A stretch of DNA of 64,000 bases, taken from Dickeya aquatica (lineage in GTDB: Bacteria > Pseudomonadota > Gammaproteobacteria > Enterobacterales > Enterobacteriaceae). The position numbers and the translations under genes were made by a program. The DNA is taken from positions 3,782,001-3,846,000 of the forward strand of contig NZ_LT615367.1 in assembly GCF_900095885.1 (NCBI RefSeq), given 5' to 3'. Below the pieces are notes generated by a model, which was given only the letters and a program-made list of their open reading frames with translations, was not told where the DNA came from and searched no databases. Shown in pieces: positions 43,386 through 55,136 of this stretch (position 1 is its first letter; every line of letters begins with the position of its first letter).

Positions 43386-44740
43386 GTGGCATTCTCCTGT
43401 AATGCATGTACTACCTGCTCCATCGCCGCGCTGCGGGAGCCTTTGATTAATATCGTCAGGGTATCGTGCTGCGCCATGAGCGCGCGTAAGCGTGCTATCA
43501 GCGCCGGTTTATCCGCGAAATGCTCACCCGACCCGCTGGCTTCACTGATGAGCGCACTTAACACGCCCACACTGAGTACCTTGTCAATGTTTGCCTGACA
43601 TGCCGCCTCACCAACCTGACGGTGGCAGGCCTGCGCATCCTGGCCCAATTCAGCCATATCGCCAACCACCATCACACGGTATCCCGGCATTTCTGCCAGC
43701 ACCTGCACGGCGGCCTGCATTGAGCCAACATTGGCGTTATAGCTGTCATCAAGCAGTTGTTTCCCGGCAGCAAGCGTAATCGGAAACAAACGACCGGGTA
43801 CGGCAGCGAGCTGCGCCAGACCGGCTTTTACCGCCGTTAACGGCGCACCAGCGGCCTGCGCCAGTGCCGCTGCCGCCAGCGCATTGGCAATATTGTGCCG
43901 CCCCGGCAGTGGCAGCGTGACCGCTATCGCCCCGGTCGGCGTATGCAGGGTAAAATCCGTTCCCCTGGCGCTGACATTTACCTCACTGACATAAAAATCT
44001 ACGCCGTCACGTTGCTGAGGTGAAAAACGCCAGTGAGTCTTGCCCTGTAATGCCGCCTGCCAGCGGGCTTCGTCATGACTGTCAGCATTCACAATCGCCA
44101 CACCGTCTTGCGGCAGGCCGCTGAAAATTTCCCCTTTCGCCTGTGCAACACCCGTCAGAGAACCAAACCCCTCCAGATGCGCGGCGGCAAGATTATTCAC
44201 CAGGGCGGCTTGCGGGCATACCATCGCGGTGGTGTACGCGATTTCGCCAATGTGGTTGGCTCCCAGCTCAATCACCGCGTAGTCGTGCTCTGGCGTCAGG
44301 CGAAACAGCGTCAGCGGCACGCCAATGTCGTTATTAAAATTCCCGGCGGTATAAAGCACATTGCCACACTGGCGCAAAATCGATGCGGTCATCTCCTTAA
44401 CGGAGGTTTTCCCCGAAGAGCCCGTCAGAGCCACGACTTTCGCACGGCTGTGCTGCCTGACCCAACGGCCTATTCCCCCCAGCGCCAGCCGGGTATCCTC
44501 AACAACCAGTTGCGGCACGTCAATTGGCAAGTGCTTACTGACCAGCAATGCCGCCGCCCCTTCTTTAACGGCAGTATCAGCATAATCATGAGCATCAAAT
44601 TGCTCGCCACGTAATGCCACGAACAGACAACCCGCGGTTAGCTTACGGGTATCGGTTGAAATCTCATCAATCGAGAGGTCATCCCCGATAAGGCGGGCAG
44701 CGAGAATATCGGCAAGTTGTCGTAACGACACACGGATCAT
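43379..44740 (-). CDS. murF: UDP-MurNAc-tripeptide--D-alanyl-D-alanine ligase
   Basis: 453 residues. Adds the D-Ala-D-Ala dipeptide. P-loop [13 protein letters not shown] (starting near 107), [10 protein letters not shown] and [13 protein letters not shown] mark the family. Its dipeptide substrate comes from a Ddl ligase, whose gene ddlB is missing from this cluster. It overlaps murE by 4 bp. Confidence 0.98.
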   Translation of the reverse strand: MIRVSLRQLADILAARLIGDDLSIDEISTDTRKLTAGCLFVALRGEQFDAHDYADTAVKEGAAALLVSKHLPIDVPQLVVEDTRLALGGIGRWVRQHSRAKVVALTGSSGKTSVKEMTASILRQCGNVLYTAGNFNNDIGVPLTLFRLTPEHDYAVIELGANHIGEIAYTTAMVCPQAALVNNLAAAHLEGFGSLTGVAQAKGEIFSGLPQDGVAIVNADSHDEARWQAALQGKTHWRFSPQQRDGVDFYVSEVNVSARGTDFTLHTPTGAIAVTLPLPGRHNIANALAAAALAQAAGAPLTAVKAGLAQLAAVPGRLFPITLAAGKQLLDDSYNANVGSMQAAVQVLAEMPGYRVMVVGDMAELGQDAQACHRQVGEAACQANIDKVLSVGVLSALISEASGSGEHFADKPALIARLRALMAQHDTLTILIKGSRSAAMEQVVHALQENATC

Positions 44741-46227
44741 GCCACTACCCCCAGCAGGCGTGCGACGGTGATACGGTCAGAGTAGTCCAGCCGCTCGTTG
44801 CCTATCAGTTGATAATCTTCATGCCCTTTCCCGGCGACCAGCACCACATCCTGAGCGGATGCCTGCATCACTGTGCTGGTCACCGCTTCTGCACGCCCGG
44901 CAATCACCTGAGCGCGCCCGGCATCAAGCAGTCCGCTGAGGATATCAGTCACAATTGCGTGAGGGTCTTCGCTGCGCGGGTTATCGTCTGTAACGATCAC
45001 CCGATCGGCGAGCTGCTCTGCAACCGCCCCCATCAGTGGGCGTTTACCTTTATCCCTGTCACCACCACAGCCAAACACACACCACAAGGTGCCGTGACAA
45101 TGCAAACGCGCGGCCTGCAAGGCTTTTTCCAGCGCATCCGGCGTATGGGCATAATCCACCACCACCGTTGGGCGATTCTCGGCAACGAAAACCTCCATGC
45201 GCCCGCACACTGGCTGAAGCGAGGAGCCCGTTTCCACCAATTGCGCCAGCGGATAGCCCAACGCCAGCAACGTCGCCAGCGCCAGCAGCAGGTTACTGAC
45301 ATTAAAAGCGCCCATCAGGCGGCTGTTGATAACCCCGGCCCCCCAACTGGAATCAAAATGCACCGTAAAACCGCTGTCGTGATACGTCACCTGCGTTGCG
45401 TTAAGCCAGCGCGGGCGGCTGGCCTCGATATGCCTTTCTGTGCTTATGCTGACGGCAACGGCATCAGGCAGACGCGACAACCAACGGCGTCCAACCTCGT
45501 CGTCCACATTAATAATGTGCTGCCCTGACTGATGTTCGGCAAACAGTTGCCATTTAGCCGCTTCATAGCTGGCCATGTCGCCGTGATAATCGAGATGGTC
45601 GCGGCTCAGGTTGGTAAACACCGCAGCGGCAAACGACAGTGCGGCAACACGATGCTGCACCAGCCCGTGTGAAGATACTTCCATCGCCGCAAATTGCGCC
45701 CCCTGGCTCACCAGTTGGCTTAATCTCTGCTGTACATCGACCGCCGAGCCGGTGGTGTTTTCCGATGGCACCACATGCCCTAACAGACCATTGCCCACCG
45801 TACCCATGACCGCGCTGGTTTTCCCCAACGCCTGACACCATTGGGCCAATAACTGGGTCGTGGTGGTTTTGCCGTTCGTCCCCGTCACGCCGACCAGTTG
45901 CAACGCTGACGAGGGCTGGTGATAAAAACGCCCGGCCAGCGCTGACAGCCGCTGATTCAGGTTGGCAAGATAAATCACCGGGACACCGTGCATCTCAACG
46001 CGCGTGCCATCTGGTGTATCGGCATCTGCCTGCGCGACAATCGCCGCCACACCCTGTGCGATAGCCTGCGGAATATAGTGCCGCCCATCGGTTTTATGAC
46101 CCACCACGGCCACAAACAGATCCCCGGCAGCCGCTGCACGGCTGTCTAATGTCATTTCCCGCAGCGCACATTCCGGGGCATCACTGACCCACGGCGTCAG
46201 GACATCGCGCAAGTTACGATCTGTCAC
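44737..46227 (-). CDS. murE: UDP-MurNAc-dipeptide--meso-DAP ligase
   Basis: 496 residues. [13 protein letters not shown] is the P-loop; DNPRSEDP holds the DNPR motif that selects meso-diaminopimelate over lysine, fitting a Gram-negative wall. It overlaps ftsI by 14 bp. Confidence 0.98.
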   Translation of the reverse strand: MTDRNLRDVLTPWVSDAPECALREMTLDSRAAAAGDLFVAVVGHKTDGRHYIPQAIAQGVAAIVAQADADTPDGTRVEMHGVPVIYLANLNQRLSALAGRFYHQPSSALQLVGVTGTNGKTTTTQLLAQWCQALGKTSAVMGTVGNGLLGHVVPSENTTGSAVDVQQRLSQLVSQGAQFAAMEVSSHGLVQHRVAALSFAAAVFTNLSRDHLDYHGDMASYEAAKWQLFAEHQSGQHIINVDDEVGRRWLSRLPDAVAVSISTERHIEASRPRWLNATQVTYHDSGFTVHFDSSWGAGVINSRLMGAFNVSNLLLALATLLALGYPLAQLVETGSSLQPVCGRMEVFVAENRPTVVVDYAHTPDALEKALQAARLHCHGTLWCVFGCGGDRDKGKRPLMGAVAEQLADRVIVTDDNPRSEDPHAIVTDILSGLLDAGRAQVIAGRAEAVTSTVMQASAQDVVLVAGKGHEDYQLIGNERLDYSDRITVARLLGVVA

Positions 46228-47977
46228 CTGAACCCTCTTTTCTGTTAGTCACAAATTCACTTTTATCGCCGTTCGCCAGCGCATCAGGCTCGATGTTCAT
46301 GGTACGTAGCACACCGCCCATAATTGCGCCAAAGACCGGTGCCGATACTGCACCGCCATAGTATTTGCCCGCCTGTGGATCGTTGATAACCACCACCAGC
46401 GCAAAACGCGGATTACTGGCAGGAGCCACCCCGGCGGTATAGGCAATGTATTTGTTGATGTATTTTCCATCCGGGCCGACTTTCTTCGCCGTACCGGTTT
46501 TAATCGCAATACGGTAGCCTTTCACCGCCGCCTTCGTCCCGCCGCCGCCGGGCAATGCAACGCTTTCCATCATGTGCACCACGGTACGGACTATCGATTC
46601 GGGGAATACCCGTTCACCAGGGACGGGCGGGTCAACTTTGGTTATCGACAGCGGGCGAGACACGCCAAAGCTGCCGATAGTGGCGTAAACCCGGGCCAGT
46701 TGCAGCGGTGTCACCATCAGACCATAGCCAAATGAGAAGGTCGCGCGCTCGATATCTGACCAGCGCTGACGATTCGGATAGAGCCCGAGGCTTTCACCAA
46801 CCAGCCCGAGATTGGTTGGTTTGCCAAGGCCGAAGCGAGAGTAAGTGTCCACTAACGCCGAGGCAGGCATCGCCAGCGCCAAATGTGATACGCCAACGTT
46901 ACTGGATTTTTGCAGCACACCGGCCAGCGTCAGTTCGCTATAGCGCGCCACATCTTTGATTTCATGGCCATTGATGTAATACGGCTGCGTATTGAGTACC
47001 GCATTCTCCTTGACCACGTTGCGCTGAAGTGCCGTCATTACCACCATCGGTTTGACCGTTGAACCGGGCTCGAAAATGTCGGTAATCGCCCGGTTACGAA
47101 TCACATCCGTTGCTGTACCGCTCAGGTTGTTCGGGTTATAAGACGGGCTGTTAGCCATCGCCAGCACTTCGCCGGTGTTGACATCCACCAACACGGCTGT
47201 GCCAGACTCCGCCTTGTTAAACGCCACCGCATTGTTCAGCTCACGGTAGACCAGCGCCTGCAAACGCTCATCAATGCTAAGCACCAGATTATGAGCGGCC
47301 TGACTGTCTACCGAGGAGATATCCTCAATCACACGGCCAAAGCGGTCTTTACGCACCGTACGCTCACCTGGCCGCCCGGTTAACCAGCGGTCAAAGCTCT
47401 TCTCAATGCCTTCAATTCCCTGCCCGTCGATATTGGTAAAACCAATCAGATGCGATGTCACCTGGCCTGAAGGATAGTAGCGGCGCGATTCCTGACGCAG
47501 ATTGATACCCGGTAATTTCAGCTTATGGATATAATCGCCGATTGCCGGGTTAACCTGACGGGCGAGATAGACAAAACGGCCATTCGGATTGGCATTGACC
47601 TTGGCCGCTATCTGGTCAAGGGGTAAATCCAGCGCATCCGCCAGCGCTTTCCAGCGCGTATCAAGGGAAATGCCGCCGTGGTCATTAACATCTTTCGGGT
47701 CTGCCCATATCGCATTGACCGGTACGCTTACCGCCAGCGGCCGGCCAGCACGGTCACTGATCATGCCGCGCGCGGTCGGAACTTCCTGTACGCGCAGGGA
47801 GCGCATGTCACCTTCACGCACCAGTTTATCGGGGGCTATCACCTGCAAATAGGCCGCCCGCAACATCAGGCCGAGCATGCACAACAAAATTCCCACACAC
47901 AGCAACGCAAAACGCCAGCTGACAAAGCTGGCATGTTCTTCCTGACGCTTTAATTTTCCTGGCCGCGCTGCTTTCAT
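46214..47977 (-). CDS. ftsI: Peptidoglycan D,D-transpeptidase FtsI (PBP3)
   Basis: 587 residues. Short cytoplasmic tail, one membrane helix (about 20-42), pedestal domain and class B transpeptidase domain with GSTVKP (SxxK), the SSN motif in [11 protein letters not shown] and KTGTAKK (KTG). Septal cross-linking enzyme and target of aztreonam and cephalexin. It starts 22 bp after ftsL. Confidence 0.98.
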   Translation of the reverse strand: MKAARPGKLKRQEEHASFVSWRFALLCVGILLCMLGLMLRAAYLQVIAPDKLVREGDMRSLRVQEVPTARGMISDRAGRPLAVSVPVNAIWADPKDVNDHGGISLDTRWKALADALDLPLDQIAAKVNANPNGRFVYLARQVNPAIGDYIHKLKLPGINLRQESRRYYPSGQVTSHLIGFTNIDGQGIEGIEKSFDRWLTGRPGERTVRKDRFGRVIEDISSVDSQAAHNLVLSIDERLQALVYRELNNAVAFNKAESGTAVLVDVNTGEVLAMANSPSYNPNNLSGTATDVIRNRAITDIFEPGSTVKPMVVMTALQRNVVKENAVLNTQPYYINGHEIKDVARYSELTLAGVLQKSSNVGVSHLALAMPASALVDTYSRFGLGKPTNLGLVGESLGLYPNRQRWSDIERATFSFGYGLMVTPLQLARVYATIGSFGVSRPLSITKVDPPVPGERVFPESIVRTVVHMMESVALPGGGGTKAAVKGYRIAIKTGTAKKVGPDGKYINKYIAYTAGVAPASNPRFALVVVINDPQAGKYYGGAVSAPVFGAIMGGVLRTMNIEPDALANGDKSEFVTNRKEGSGDRS

Positions 47978-47999
47978 AATTTAGCAGATACCTGTTAAC

Positions 48000-48323
48000 T
48001 CATTGTTGCTTAACCACAATATTTTCCTGTGAAGGATCAACATGCACCATATGAAGCTTTTCGGTGGCGATCTGTTCAACACGGCTGTGATCGCCTAAGG
48101 CATTTTCTTCCAAAATCAGGTTACGCCATTCGATATCCAGTGCGTCGCGCTCCAGCAGTAGCCGTTCCCGCTCGGCCGTCAGCAAGCGCGTACGGTGCGC
48201 CGTTGTCACCACCAGAATGGCGGAAACCAGCACCCCAATCAGTAGCAATACCGCTATCTTGCCGTGACGCAGCAAGTCTTCCCCAATCACCCCACCAAGC
48301 GAATGACGTTCATTACCGATCAC
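48000..48323 (-). CDS. ftsL: Cell division protein FtsL
   Basis: 107 residues, a bitopic membrane protein: cytoplasmic tail, one helix (about 23-45) and a periplasmic coiled coil rich in Leu and Glu ([20 protein letters not shown]). Forms a complex with FtsB and FtsQ that activates FtsWI. It overlaps rsmH by 4 bp. Confidence 0.96.
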   Translation of the reverse strand: MIGNERHSLGGVIGEDLLRHGKIAVLLLIGVLVSAILVVTTAHRTRLLTAERERLLLERDALDIEWRNLILEENALGDHSRVEQIATEKLHMVHVDPSQENIVVKQQ

Positions 48324-49261
48324 GACGGCAGCCTTTGGGCAAAACGCAGCACCGAACTGCGCGCGCGCGGATTATCGGCGACTTCAGCCTCTGATGGCAT
48401 CATTTTCCCTATCGTTTTCAGCGTCTGGCCGCCCTGACTGCGCAACTGCTCTTCCGTTAGCGGTAATCCGGCAGGCACCTGTGGCCCACGGCTATGCTGA
48501 CGGATAAAGCGTTTTACAATCCGGTCTTCCAGCGAGTGGAAACTGATAACCGACAGGCGGCCATTGGGGGCAAGCACCTGCAAAGCCCCATTCAAGGCGC
48601 GCTCAATTTCTTCGAGTTCACTGTTGATATAAATGCGAATAGCCTGAAACGAACGCGTCGCCGGGTGCTTGTGTTTTTCCCGTATCGGGCTGGCAGCAGC
48701 AATCAGTTCGGCCAAAGCCTTGGTGCGAGTCAGCGGTTCCACGCGATTGCGCTCCACAATGGCGCGGGCAATACGTTTGGCAAACCGTTCCTCACCAAAA
48801 GTTTTCAGCACCCAGGCGATGTCCTCTTCTGCGGCGCTCATTAACCATTGAGCGGCCGACTGCCCGCGAGTCGGGTCCATGCGCATATCCAATGGCCCGT
48901 CACGCATAAAAGAAAAGCCGCGTTCCGGGTCGTCAAGCTGAGGTGAAGAAACGCCTAAATCCAGCAAAATGCCGTCGATTTTGCCGGTCAGTCCGTATTC
49001 TGAAACATAGTCAGCGAGATCGGAAAATGGCCCGTGAATAATGGAGAAGCGAGCATCGTTAATGGTGCTGGCCACGGCCACGGCCTGTGGGTCACGATCA
49101 ATCGCCAGCAAACGGCCTTCTGGCCCGAGATGAGACAGAATGAGGCGCGAGTGACCACCACGACCAAACGTGCCATCGATATAGATACCGTTACTGCGGA
49201 TATTCAAGCCGTTCACGGCTTCATCCAACAGCACGGTGGTATGTTTAAACGTTTCTGCCAT
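48320..49261 (-). CDS. rsmH: 16S rRNA (cytosine(1402)-N(4))-methyltransferase RsmH
   Basis: 313 residues, the same as E. coli RsmH (MraW). The SAM site is [15 protein letters not shown], with [14 protein letters not shown] and the [12 protein letters not shown] motif. It methylates C1402 in the decoding centre. It lies 2 bp after mraZ. Confidence 0.98.
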   Translation of the reverse strand: MAETFKHTTVLLDEAVNGLNIRSNGIYIDGTFGRGGHSRLILSHLGPEGRLLAIDRDPQAVAVASTINDARFSIIHGPFSDLADYVSEYGLTGKIDGILLDLGVSSPQLDDPERGFSFMRDGPLDMRMDPTRGQSAAQWLMSAAEEDIAWVLKTFGEERFAKRIARAIVERNRVEPLTRTKALAELIAAASPIREKHKHPATRSFQAIRIYINSELEEIERALNGALQVLAPNGRLSVISFHSLEDRIVKRFIRQHSRGPQVPAGLPLTEEQLRSQGGQTLKTIGKMMPSEAEVADNPRARSSVLRFAQRLPS

Positions 49262-49263
49262 GA

Positions 49264-49722
49264 CTATAGTGATAAGTCCCGCAGCCGCTCAGATAAAGGT
49301 TCCTGAGTTGACTGCTCCGCGTCAATATCATCCTTGACTTGTCGATACCAGGTCTGTTCATCCCACAGCTCAAACTTGTTGAACTGTCCAACCAGCATCA
49401 CTTCTTTCGTAAGACCCGCATGTTGCCGTAGTGTGGATGCAATCAGTATCCGGCCAGCGCTATCCATCTGGCATTCACTGGCATGCCCCAGCAACAGACG
49501 CTGAACACGACGCTCAGCAGGGTTCATACTCGACAGGCGAGAAAGTTTCTGTTCGATAATTTCCCATTCGGGCAGCAGGTAAAGCAGCAGGCAGGGTTGA
49601 TGAAGGTCAATGGTACAGACCATTTGGCCTTGTGCTTCCTCGTTCAGTAAATCCCGATACCGGGTAGGAACGGCGAGCCGTCCTTTACCATCGAGGTTGA
49701 CCAGCGTCGCCCCACGAAACAT
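49264..49722 (-). CDS. mraZ: Transcriptional regulator MraZ
   Basis: 152 residues with two AbrB-like swapped-hairpin halves, each with the family DxxxR pattern: [15 protein letters not shown] and [15 protein letters not shown]. In E. coli it represses its own operon and the dcw cluster. Its direct-repeat operator is visible just upstream at 49752-49777. Confidence 0.98.
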   Translation of the reverse strand: MFRGATLVNLDGKGRLAVPTRYRDLLNEEAQGQMVCTIDLHQPCLLLYLLPEWEIIEQKLSRLSSMNPAERRVQRLLLGHASECQMDSAGRILIASTLRQHAGLTKEVMLVGQFNKFELWDEQTWYRQVKDDIDAEQSTQEPLSERLRDLSL

Positions 49723-49751
49723 GACCGTATTTAACCCTTCATGGCCTTTTT

Positions 49752-49777
49752 TACCACTTTATCCCACAAATCCCCAC
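49752..49777 (-). promoter_or_regulatory. MraZ operator repeats
   Basis: On the minus strand TGGGG, TGGGA and TGGTA are spaced exactly 10 nt apart (5-nt gaps ATTTG and TAAAG), matching the TGGGN-N5 direct repeats bound by MraZ in the E. coli mra promoter. The block lies 30-55 bp upstream of the mraZ start. Confidence 0.8.
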
Positions 49778-50589
49778 TATTGAGAGTTTACGGAGCGGAT
49801 GAAAAGCTTGTCAAGCCAGCACGGGCGCGCCTGGGTATTATTTCCAGCCCGATCGTGGTATGAAAAAACCGCCAAAAAATCACCACCTCAAAATAATGAG
49901 TATTAACGCTGTGATTATTTAAGGAAAATTAATGCCTCATCAGAGGGTGCATAAAGATATAGAGTTTTTTATCCAGTGCAATATTATTTTGATTGTCACA
50001 GTTAGATACGTATTTTTTGATTTTGCCACTGCGGATGAACTATTTTTATCGGCTGATTTTTAAACATTTTCCTGACAAATTTTGTTCATTTCTCACGTTC
50101 TTTGGCAACTGAGCGAATTTATTTTTATCGGAATGACATTTTTTTGATGTAGCACACACTCTGCGCCACTTCAGACAACGTTATCTATTTATCACAGAAA
50201 TATTAAGCGGCGGTTTCGTTACTTCCGCCAGACATCTTGGGTGTTATATCCACCCCCATTCACATTCACTTGCACTTTACTCGCGCGCAACATTCCCCGC
50301 GAAAAAACACGCCATGCGCACTGCATGAGCCCATTCGTGGTGAAAAAATATGTAATCAACTGTTTTATATGAAATTAAATATTCACCTCCCGATATATGG
50401 CACAGAAAAGACGATTTGCAGCCATAAAGTTGCGCCGCTGAACAAAAAACAGGCAAAAATAAGTTTTTTTTACTAGTTAAAACATCATTGATAGTCATGT
50501 AGACTACATTTCAAGCCAAAATGCCACATCAAAAACCAAAAAACAGCCTTAAAAATAAAACATTGTCCTTTAACATGAGGTCAAAGAAG
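49778..50589. other. AT-rich intergenic region between mraZ and alaE
   Basis: About 810 bp, visibly richer in A and T than the flanking dcw genes, with long T and A runs around 50020-50160 and 50455-50475. It should contain the mra promoter (near 49780-49830) and the alaE promoter. Frames of 70-80 codons around 50237-50500 on both strands show no ribosome site or protein-like pattern. Confidence 0.5.
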
Positions 50590-51051
50590 ATGATTTCTTC
50601 TCCATCCAAAATGCGCGGCATTATCGCCGATACTTTCGCCATGGTGGTCTACTGTTTTCTCACAGGAATGGCCATTGAAATACTGTTATCTGGCATGACA
50701 TTTGAGCAGTCACTTTCTTCACGGTTATTATCTATCCCGGTTAATATCGTCATTGCCTGGCCTTATGGGGTTTATCGCGACCGTATTGTTGCAATAACGT
50801 TGCGATTTAAAATGCACGGCCAAAGAGGAAAAAACATGGCCGACCTGTTTGCTTATGTCAGTTTCCAGTCACCGGTGTATGCCGCTATCTTACTGATTAT
50901 TGGTGCAGAACCCGCACAAATCATTAAAGCGGTTGCCAGCAACGCGCTTATTTCCATGTTCATGGGCGTCGCCTACGGTTATTTTTTGGAATATTGCCGC
51001 CGCCTGTTCCGGGTCACTATTTCCCAAAGTTCACAAATTATCAGTCATTAA
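50590..51051 (+). CDS. alaE: L-alanine exporter AlaE
   Basis: 153 residues (E. coli 149). Inner-membrane protein with four predicted helices that exports L-alanine. Strong match to Ala[62 protein letters not shown] and [12 protein letters not shown]. The ATG 50590 is chosen for GAGG 9 nt upstream; earlier ATGs (50521, 50575) lack a site. In E. coli alaE is elsewhere; here it interrupts the cra-mraZ neighbourhood in the opposite orientation, in AT-rich DNA. Confidence 0.93.
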   Translation: MISSPSKMRGIIADTFAMVVYCFLTGMAIEILLSGMTFEQSLSSRLLSIPVNIVIAWPYGVYRDRIVAITLRFKMHGQRGKNMADLFAYVSFQSPVYAAILLIIGAEPAQIIKAVASNALISMFMGVAYGYFLEYCRRLFRVTISQSSQIISH

Positions 51052-51340
51052 TCCAGAATGATTAACCGGAATATAAAAGAAGAAAAAAAAAGAGAAAAGG
51101 AATAAAAATGAGAATTATCTTATCAAATAAACTCGGGAATATGGCGCAAAAGCCACACGGTGATTAACGCAGAAATATGGACGTTATCCGCGGTTCCGCG
51201 ATCTTGCTACGTTTGAGCCCGTCGGGTGTGAAGCACATCACTCGCTGAATGAATCAGGTGATATTGACACCATCATTACCCTGCCAGAGCGGATTCATCT
51301 GTTAAGAAACGCCTCACTGACAGGGCACAATACTTGCCGA
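51052..51340. other. Gap between alaE and cra
   Basis: A purine-rich stretch (51075-51105) is followed by a 19-codon frame at 51108-51167 with AGGA upstream of its ATG. After it, a frame without a start codon reads protein-like (YGRYPRFRDLATFEPVGCEA) and runs antisense into cra. This could be debris of a lost gene, but no family was recognised. No clear terminator for cra was found. Confidence 0.35.
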
Positions 51341-52345
51341 TTAACGTCGACTGAGAAAACCACGCCGGTACAGGTTGCGACGAATACGGTACAAACCGGG
51401 CTTGGGCTTACGCGGCTCATCCAGGCTCGCCAGCACCAGCTCCAGCACACGCTCGGCCACCTCACGATGGCGCTGCGCCACCGCCAGCACCTGGCACTCC
51501 AGAAAATCCAGCAGCTCGTTGTCGCCAAAGGTGGCAATCGCCAGATTATTAGGCAGGCGGCCACTCTGCTTGAGCGTCACATCCATCACACCCTGCAATA
51601 ACGGAAACGAGGTGGTGAACAGCGCCTGGGGCATCGGATGCGTGTTCAAATACTCTTCGAACACGGCAGCAGCGGCACTGCGCTCATAGCTATTGGCGTA
51701 AATGTAATCGACCTGACGCGCATCGCCTTCCCAGGCACGCCGGAACCCTTGTTCACGCAAGAAACTGACCGATAACTCCGGCAGTGCGCCAAGGTACATC
51801 ACCGCCTGAGCATCGATTTTGCGCAGCTCTTGTGCCAGCATCTCCGCATCTTCCATGTCCGCGCCGACCACGCTGGTAAAATGCTCGCGATCAAGGGCGC
51901 GGTCGAGTGCGATAACCGGTAACGGATCATTAGCCCAGCGTTGGTAGAACGGATGTTCTGGTGGCAAAGCCGTCGAGACGATGATGGCATCGACCTGGCG
52001 TTGTAGCAGGTGTTCAATACAACGCATTTCGTTATCGGGTTGATCTTCCGAACAGGCAATCAGCAACTGATAACCACGCTGACGCGCCTGACGCTCCAGA
52101 TAATTGGCAATACGGGTATAACTGGTGTTTTCCAAATCAGGAATCACCAGCCCGATAGAACGGGTGCGCCCGGCACGCAAACCAGCAGCAACGGCATTGG
52201 GGTGGTAATTATGCTCCCTGACCACCGCCATAACTTTCTCGACGGTTTTATCGCTCACGCGATATTGCTTCGCCTTACCATTAATGACGTAACTGGCCGT
52301 CGTACGCGAAACCCCAGCAAGACGCGCAATTTCATCCAGTTTCAC
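51341..52345 (-). CDS. cra: Catabolite repressor/activator Cra (FruR)
   Basis: 334 residues, LacI/GalR family, the same length as E. coli Cra. The N-terminal helix-turn-helix is [20 protein letters not shown], then the hinge and the sugar-binding core, which senses fructose 1-phosphate or fructose 1,6-bisphosphate. The start is GTG (GTGAAACTG), as in E. coli, with AAGGGG 6 nt upstream; a TTG two codons earlier abuts the ribosome site and is unlikely. It controls carbon flux genes including, in E. coli, aceEF and acnB-type targets. Confidence 0.97.
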   Translation of the reverse strand: MKLDEIARLAGVSRTTASYVINGKAKQYRVSDKTVEKVMAVVREHNYHPNAVAAGLRAGRTRSIGLVIPDLENTSYTRIANYLERQARQRGYQLLIACSEDQPDNEMRCIEHLLQRQVDAIIVSTALPPEHPFYQRWANDPLPVIALDRALDREHFTSVVGADMEDAEMLAQELRKIDAQAVMYLGALPELSVSFLREQGFRRAWEGDARQVDYIYANSYERSAAAAVFEEYLNTHPMPQALFTTSFPLLQGVMDVTLKQSGRLPNNLAIATFGDNELLDFLECQVLAVAQRHREVAERVLELVLASLDEPRKPKPGLYRIRRNLYRRGFLSRR

Positions 52346-52480
52346 TGGCAACCCCTTAATAAGCCGGATAAAAAGTAAAGAATAAACCGATAACCATGAA
52401 TTAACCGTGGATATGATACCGATCTAAGCGCAGAAAACACTGACGGGCAACCGCTTTTATTATTTATCTCTCTCGCCAAT

Positions 52481-52505
52481 AAAAAGCCCGGCATCATAGC
52501 CGGGC
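52481..52505 (-). terminator. Rho-independent terminator of ilvIH
   Basis: Minus-strand stem GCCCGGC / GCCGGGC with a 6-nt loop followed by TTTTT, 82 bp after the ilvH stop and upstream of cra. Confidence 0.85.
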
Positions 52506-52587
52506 CAGATATTACCACCATAGAAGCCCGTTTTGCTGTAAGAAAATCAGCATATCGCCAAACGGCTGGCCTTGTTTCAGCTTCGCG

Positions 52588-53079
52588 TCAGCGCATGATA
52601 CGCTCGCCGCGCGCGACACCCACTACCCCGGAACGAGCGACTTCAATTATCTCGGCCACGTCGCGCACGCTGTTCAGAAAGGCATCCAGTTTCTCGCTGG
52701 TGCCCACCAGTTGTACGGTATACAGCGACGCAGTGACATCCACTATCTGCCCGCGGAAGATTTCTGCACTGCGTTTGACTTCTTCACGGCCATAGCCGGT
52801 TGCCTGAAGCTTCACCAGCATCAGCTCACGTTCAACACACGCGCCTTGCCCAAGTTCGCTCACGCGCAGCACATCGACCAGCTTATGCAGTTGCTTTTCA
52901 ATCTGTTCCAGCACTTTTTCATCACCGACGGTCTGAATCGTCATACGTGAAAGTGTCGGGTCATCCGTCGGGGCTACGGTCAGGCTTTCAATGTTATAAC
53001 CGCGTTGTGAAAACAGGCCAATCACGCGCGACAGAGCACCTGATTCATTTTCCAGCAATACTGACAAAATACGACGCAT
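52588..53079 (-). CDS. ilvH: Acetolactate synthase III, regulatory subunit
   Basis: 163 residues, the same as E. coli IlvH. N-terminal ACT domain ([19 protein letters not shown]...GYNIESLTV) binds valine for feedback inhibition of IlvI; the C-terminal ACT-like half follows. It starts 2 bp after ilvI and is translationally linked to it. The frame is intact, unlike that of ilvI. Confidence 0.97.
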   Translation of the reverse strand: MRRILSVLLENESGALSRVIGLFSQRGYNIESLTVAPTDDPTLSRMTIQTVGDEKVLEQIEKQLHKLVDVLRVSELGQGACVERELMLVKLQATGYGREEVKRSAEIFRGQIVDVTASLYTVQLVGTSEKLDAFLNSVRDVAEIIEVARSGVVGVARGERIMR

Positions 53080-53081
53080 GA

Positions 53082-54802
53082 TCAGGTCCTCTCCGTTTTG
53101 CTTAACCACATCTCATCCATTGCTCCGCCACGGATTTGCATAGGATAGACATGCTCACTGCTGTCTACGCGTACATCCACAAACACCAGGCGGTTTTTCT
53201 GCTCCAGCGCCGCTTTCAGCTTCGACTCCAGCTCATCTGGCTTATCAATGGTGATACCGACATGGCCATAAGCCTCTGCCAGCTTGACAAAATCTGGCAG
53301 CGATTCCATATAAGAGCTGGAATGGCGACCGGAATAGATCATGTCCTGCCACTGTTTCACCATGCCGAGGAAACGGTTGTTGAGGCTGACGACAACCACC
53401 GGCAAGTCATACTGCAACGCCGTAGACAACTCCTGAATATTCATCTGGATACTGCCATCACCGGTCACGCAGATAACCGTTTCTTGCGGCAACGCCAGCT
53501 TAATCCCCAGCGCGGCAGGTAAGCCAAAGCCCATGGTTCCCAGACCACCGGAATTTACCCAGCGGCGCGGCTCATCAAAGGGATAATAGAGCGCAGCGAA
53601 CATCTGATGCTGACCGACGTCAGAGGCAACATACGCCTTCCCCTCTGTCAGCCGGTGCAGGGTTTCAATCACTGCCTGCGGTTTAATGGCATCACCCTCG
53701 GTGCTGTATTTCAGGCACTGGCGCGTACGCCATTGATCAATCTGCTGCCACCAGTCACGCAAAGCATCGAATTTTTGCTGTGTATTGCCACCTTGCGCCA
53801 GCAATTCCAGCATCAGGCCGAGCACCTGGCGAGCATCACCAACGATGGGGATATCAGCCGCCACCGTTTTGGAAATGGACGCCGGATCGATATCAATGTG
53901 CAAAATGGTGGCATTCGGGCAGTACTTGGTCAGATTATTAGTGGTTCTGTCGTCAAAACGCACCCCGACGGCGAAGATAACATCGGCGTTATGCATCGTC
54001 ATGTTAGCTTCATAGGTGCCGTGCATACCGAGCATGCCAAGGCACTGACGATGAGTGCCGGGAAATCCCCCCAGCCCCATCAGCGAGCAGGTCACCGGAA
54101 GATTCAGTTTTTCTGCCAGCGCACGCAGCTCCTGATGACAATTGGCATTGATAACGCCACCGCCGCTATAAATCACCGGGCGCTCGGCAGCCAGCAGCGT
54201 TTGCAACGCACGTTTAATCTGCCCCTTATGGCCCTGCACGGTCGGGTTGTAGGAGCGCAGGCTCACCTGATCGGGATAGGCATAGGGCAGCTTGTTGGCG
54301 ATGTTGAGAATATCTTTTGGCAAGTCCACCACTACCGGGCCGGGTCGCCCACTGGCAGCAAGGTAAAACGCTTTTTTCAGTACGGTGGGGATATCTTCCG
54401 TTTGTTTTACCAGATAACTGTGTTTCACCACCGGCCGGGAAATGCCCACCATGTCGCATTCCTGAAACGCGTCATAGCCAATCAGAGACGTCGCCACCTG
54501 GCCGGAAATCACCACCAGCGGAATAGAATCCATATAGGCGGTCGCAATCCCGGTAATCGCATTGGTGGCTCCCGGGCCGGATGTCACCAACACGACCCCC
54601 ACCTCACCTGTCGCTCTGGCATAGCCATCGGCCATGTGTACCGCGCCTTGCTCATGACGCACTAAAATATGCTCAATACCGCCGACGGTGTGCAGTGCAT
54701 CATAAATATCCAGCACCGCCCCCCCGGATAACCGAACACATGTTTTACGCCCTGATCGATCAACGATCGAACCACCATTTCGGCGCCTGACAACATCTCC
54801 AT
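53082..54802 (-). pseudogene. ilvI: Acetolactate synthase III catalytic subunit, frameshifted
   Basis: The gene starts at ATG 54802 with AGAGG 7 nt upstream and encodes [20 protein letters not shown] as in E. coli IlvI, then VFGYPGG. At 54719-54725 the coding strand has seven G where eight are needed for YPGGAVLD; the native frame then ends at TAG 54662-54664 after 46 residues. From [14 protein letters not shown] onward the other frame is intact to the C-terminus (KTERT), with the ThDP motif [17 protein letters not shown]. The total of 1721 nt is one short of 574 codons (573 residues plus stop). Either the gene is inactive, switches by slippage in the G tract, or the base count is a sequencing error. 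An upstream out-of-frame reading from 54965 has no homology in its first 80 residues. Confidence 0.9.
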
Positions 54803-55136
54803 GGGTTTGCCTCTTATTGTTCAGATGGCGACGCTTCACGCCACTGTATTGACAGGGGAAAGACCCCGCGCTCGCAGACGGTGACCTAAAAGAGCCCGTC
54901 CGGGTTTTAACATATAACTTATTAACATAACGCCAGATGATGATGCAGGCAAACGCCGCGCCCACGCTGAAGATGAGGCACTTTTAGTAAATCAACTGTT
55001 AAAAGAGGGTAATAGGGGATAAAACGCTAATGCATCGGCACGGCATTACAATATATCCCGCCGGGCCGATGCATTACAGAGTGAAATATTGGCACAAAAA
55101 ATAGCAAATCACGTCACCTGACCGCCAAAACCTCTG
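54803..55136. other. Region upstream of ilvI with terminator-like inverted repeat
   Basis: 334 bp. It should hold the ilvI promoter and, by analogy with E. coli, Lrp sites, which were not resolved. At 55028-55076 a perfect 12-bp inverted repeat (TAATGCATCGGC / GCCGATGCATTA) spans a 25-nt loop; on the minus strand it is followed by GCGTTTTAT, so it may terminate the acyl-CoA-ligase-like gene ending at 55137. Confidence 0.5.

Noticed and set aside
50237..50500. Open frames of 70-80 codons on both strands in the mraZ-alaE gap
   Set aside because: No ribosome site, low-complexity composition and no recognisable pattern in AT-rich DNA.
54728..54965. N-terminal extension of the main ilvI frame up to 54965
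   Set aside because: The added residues lack homology and a ribosome site, while the true N-terminus of IlvI is plainly encoded in another frame from 54802.
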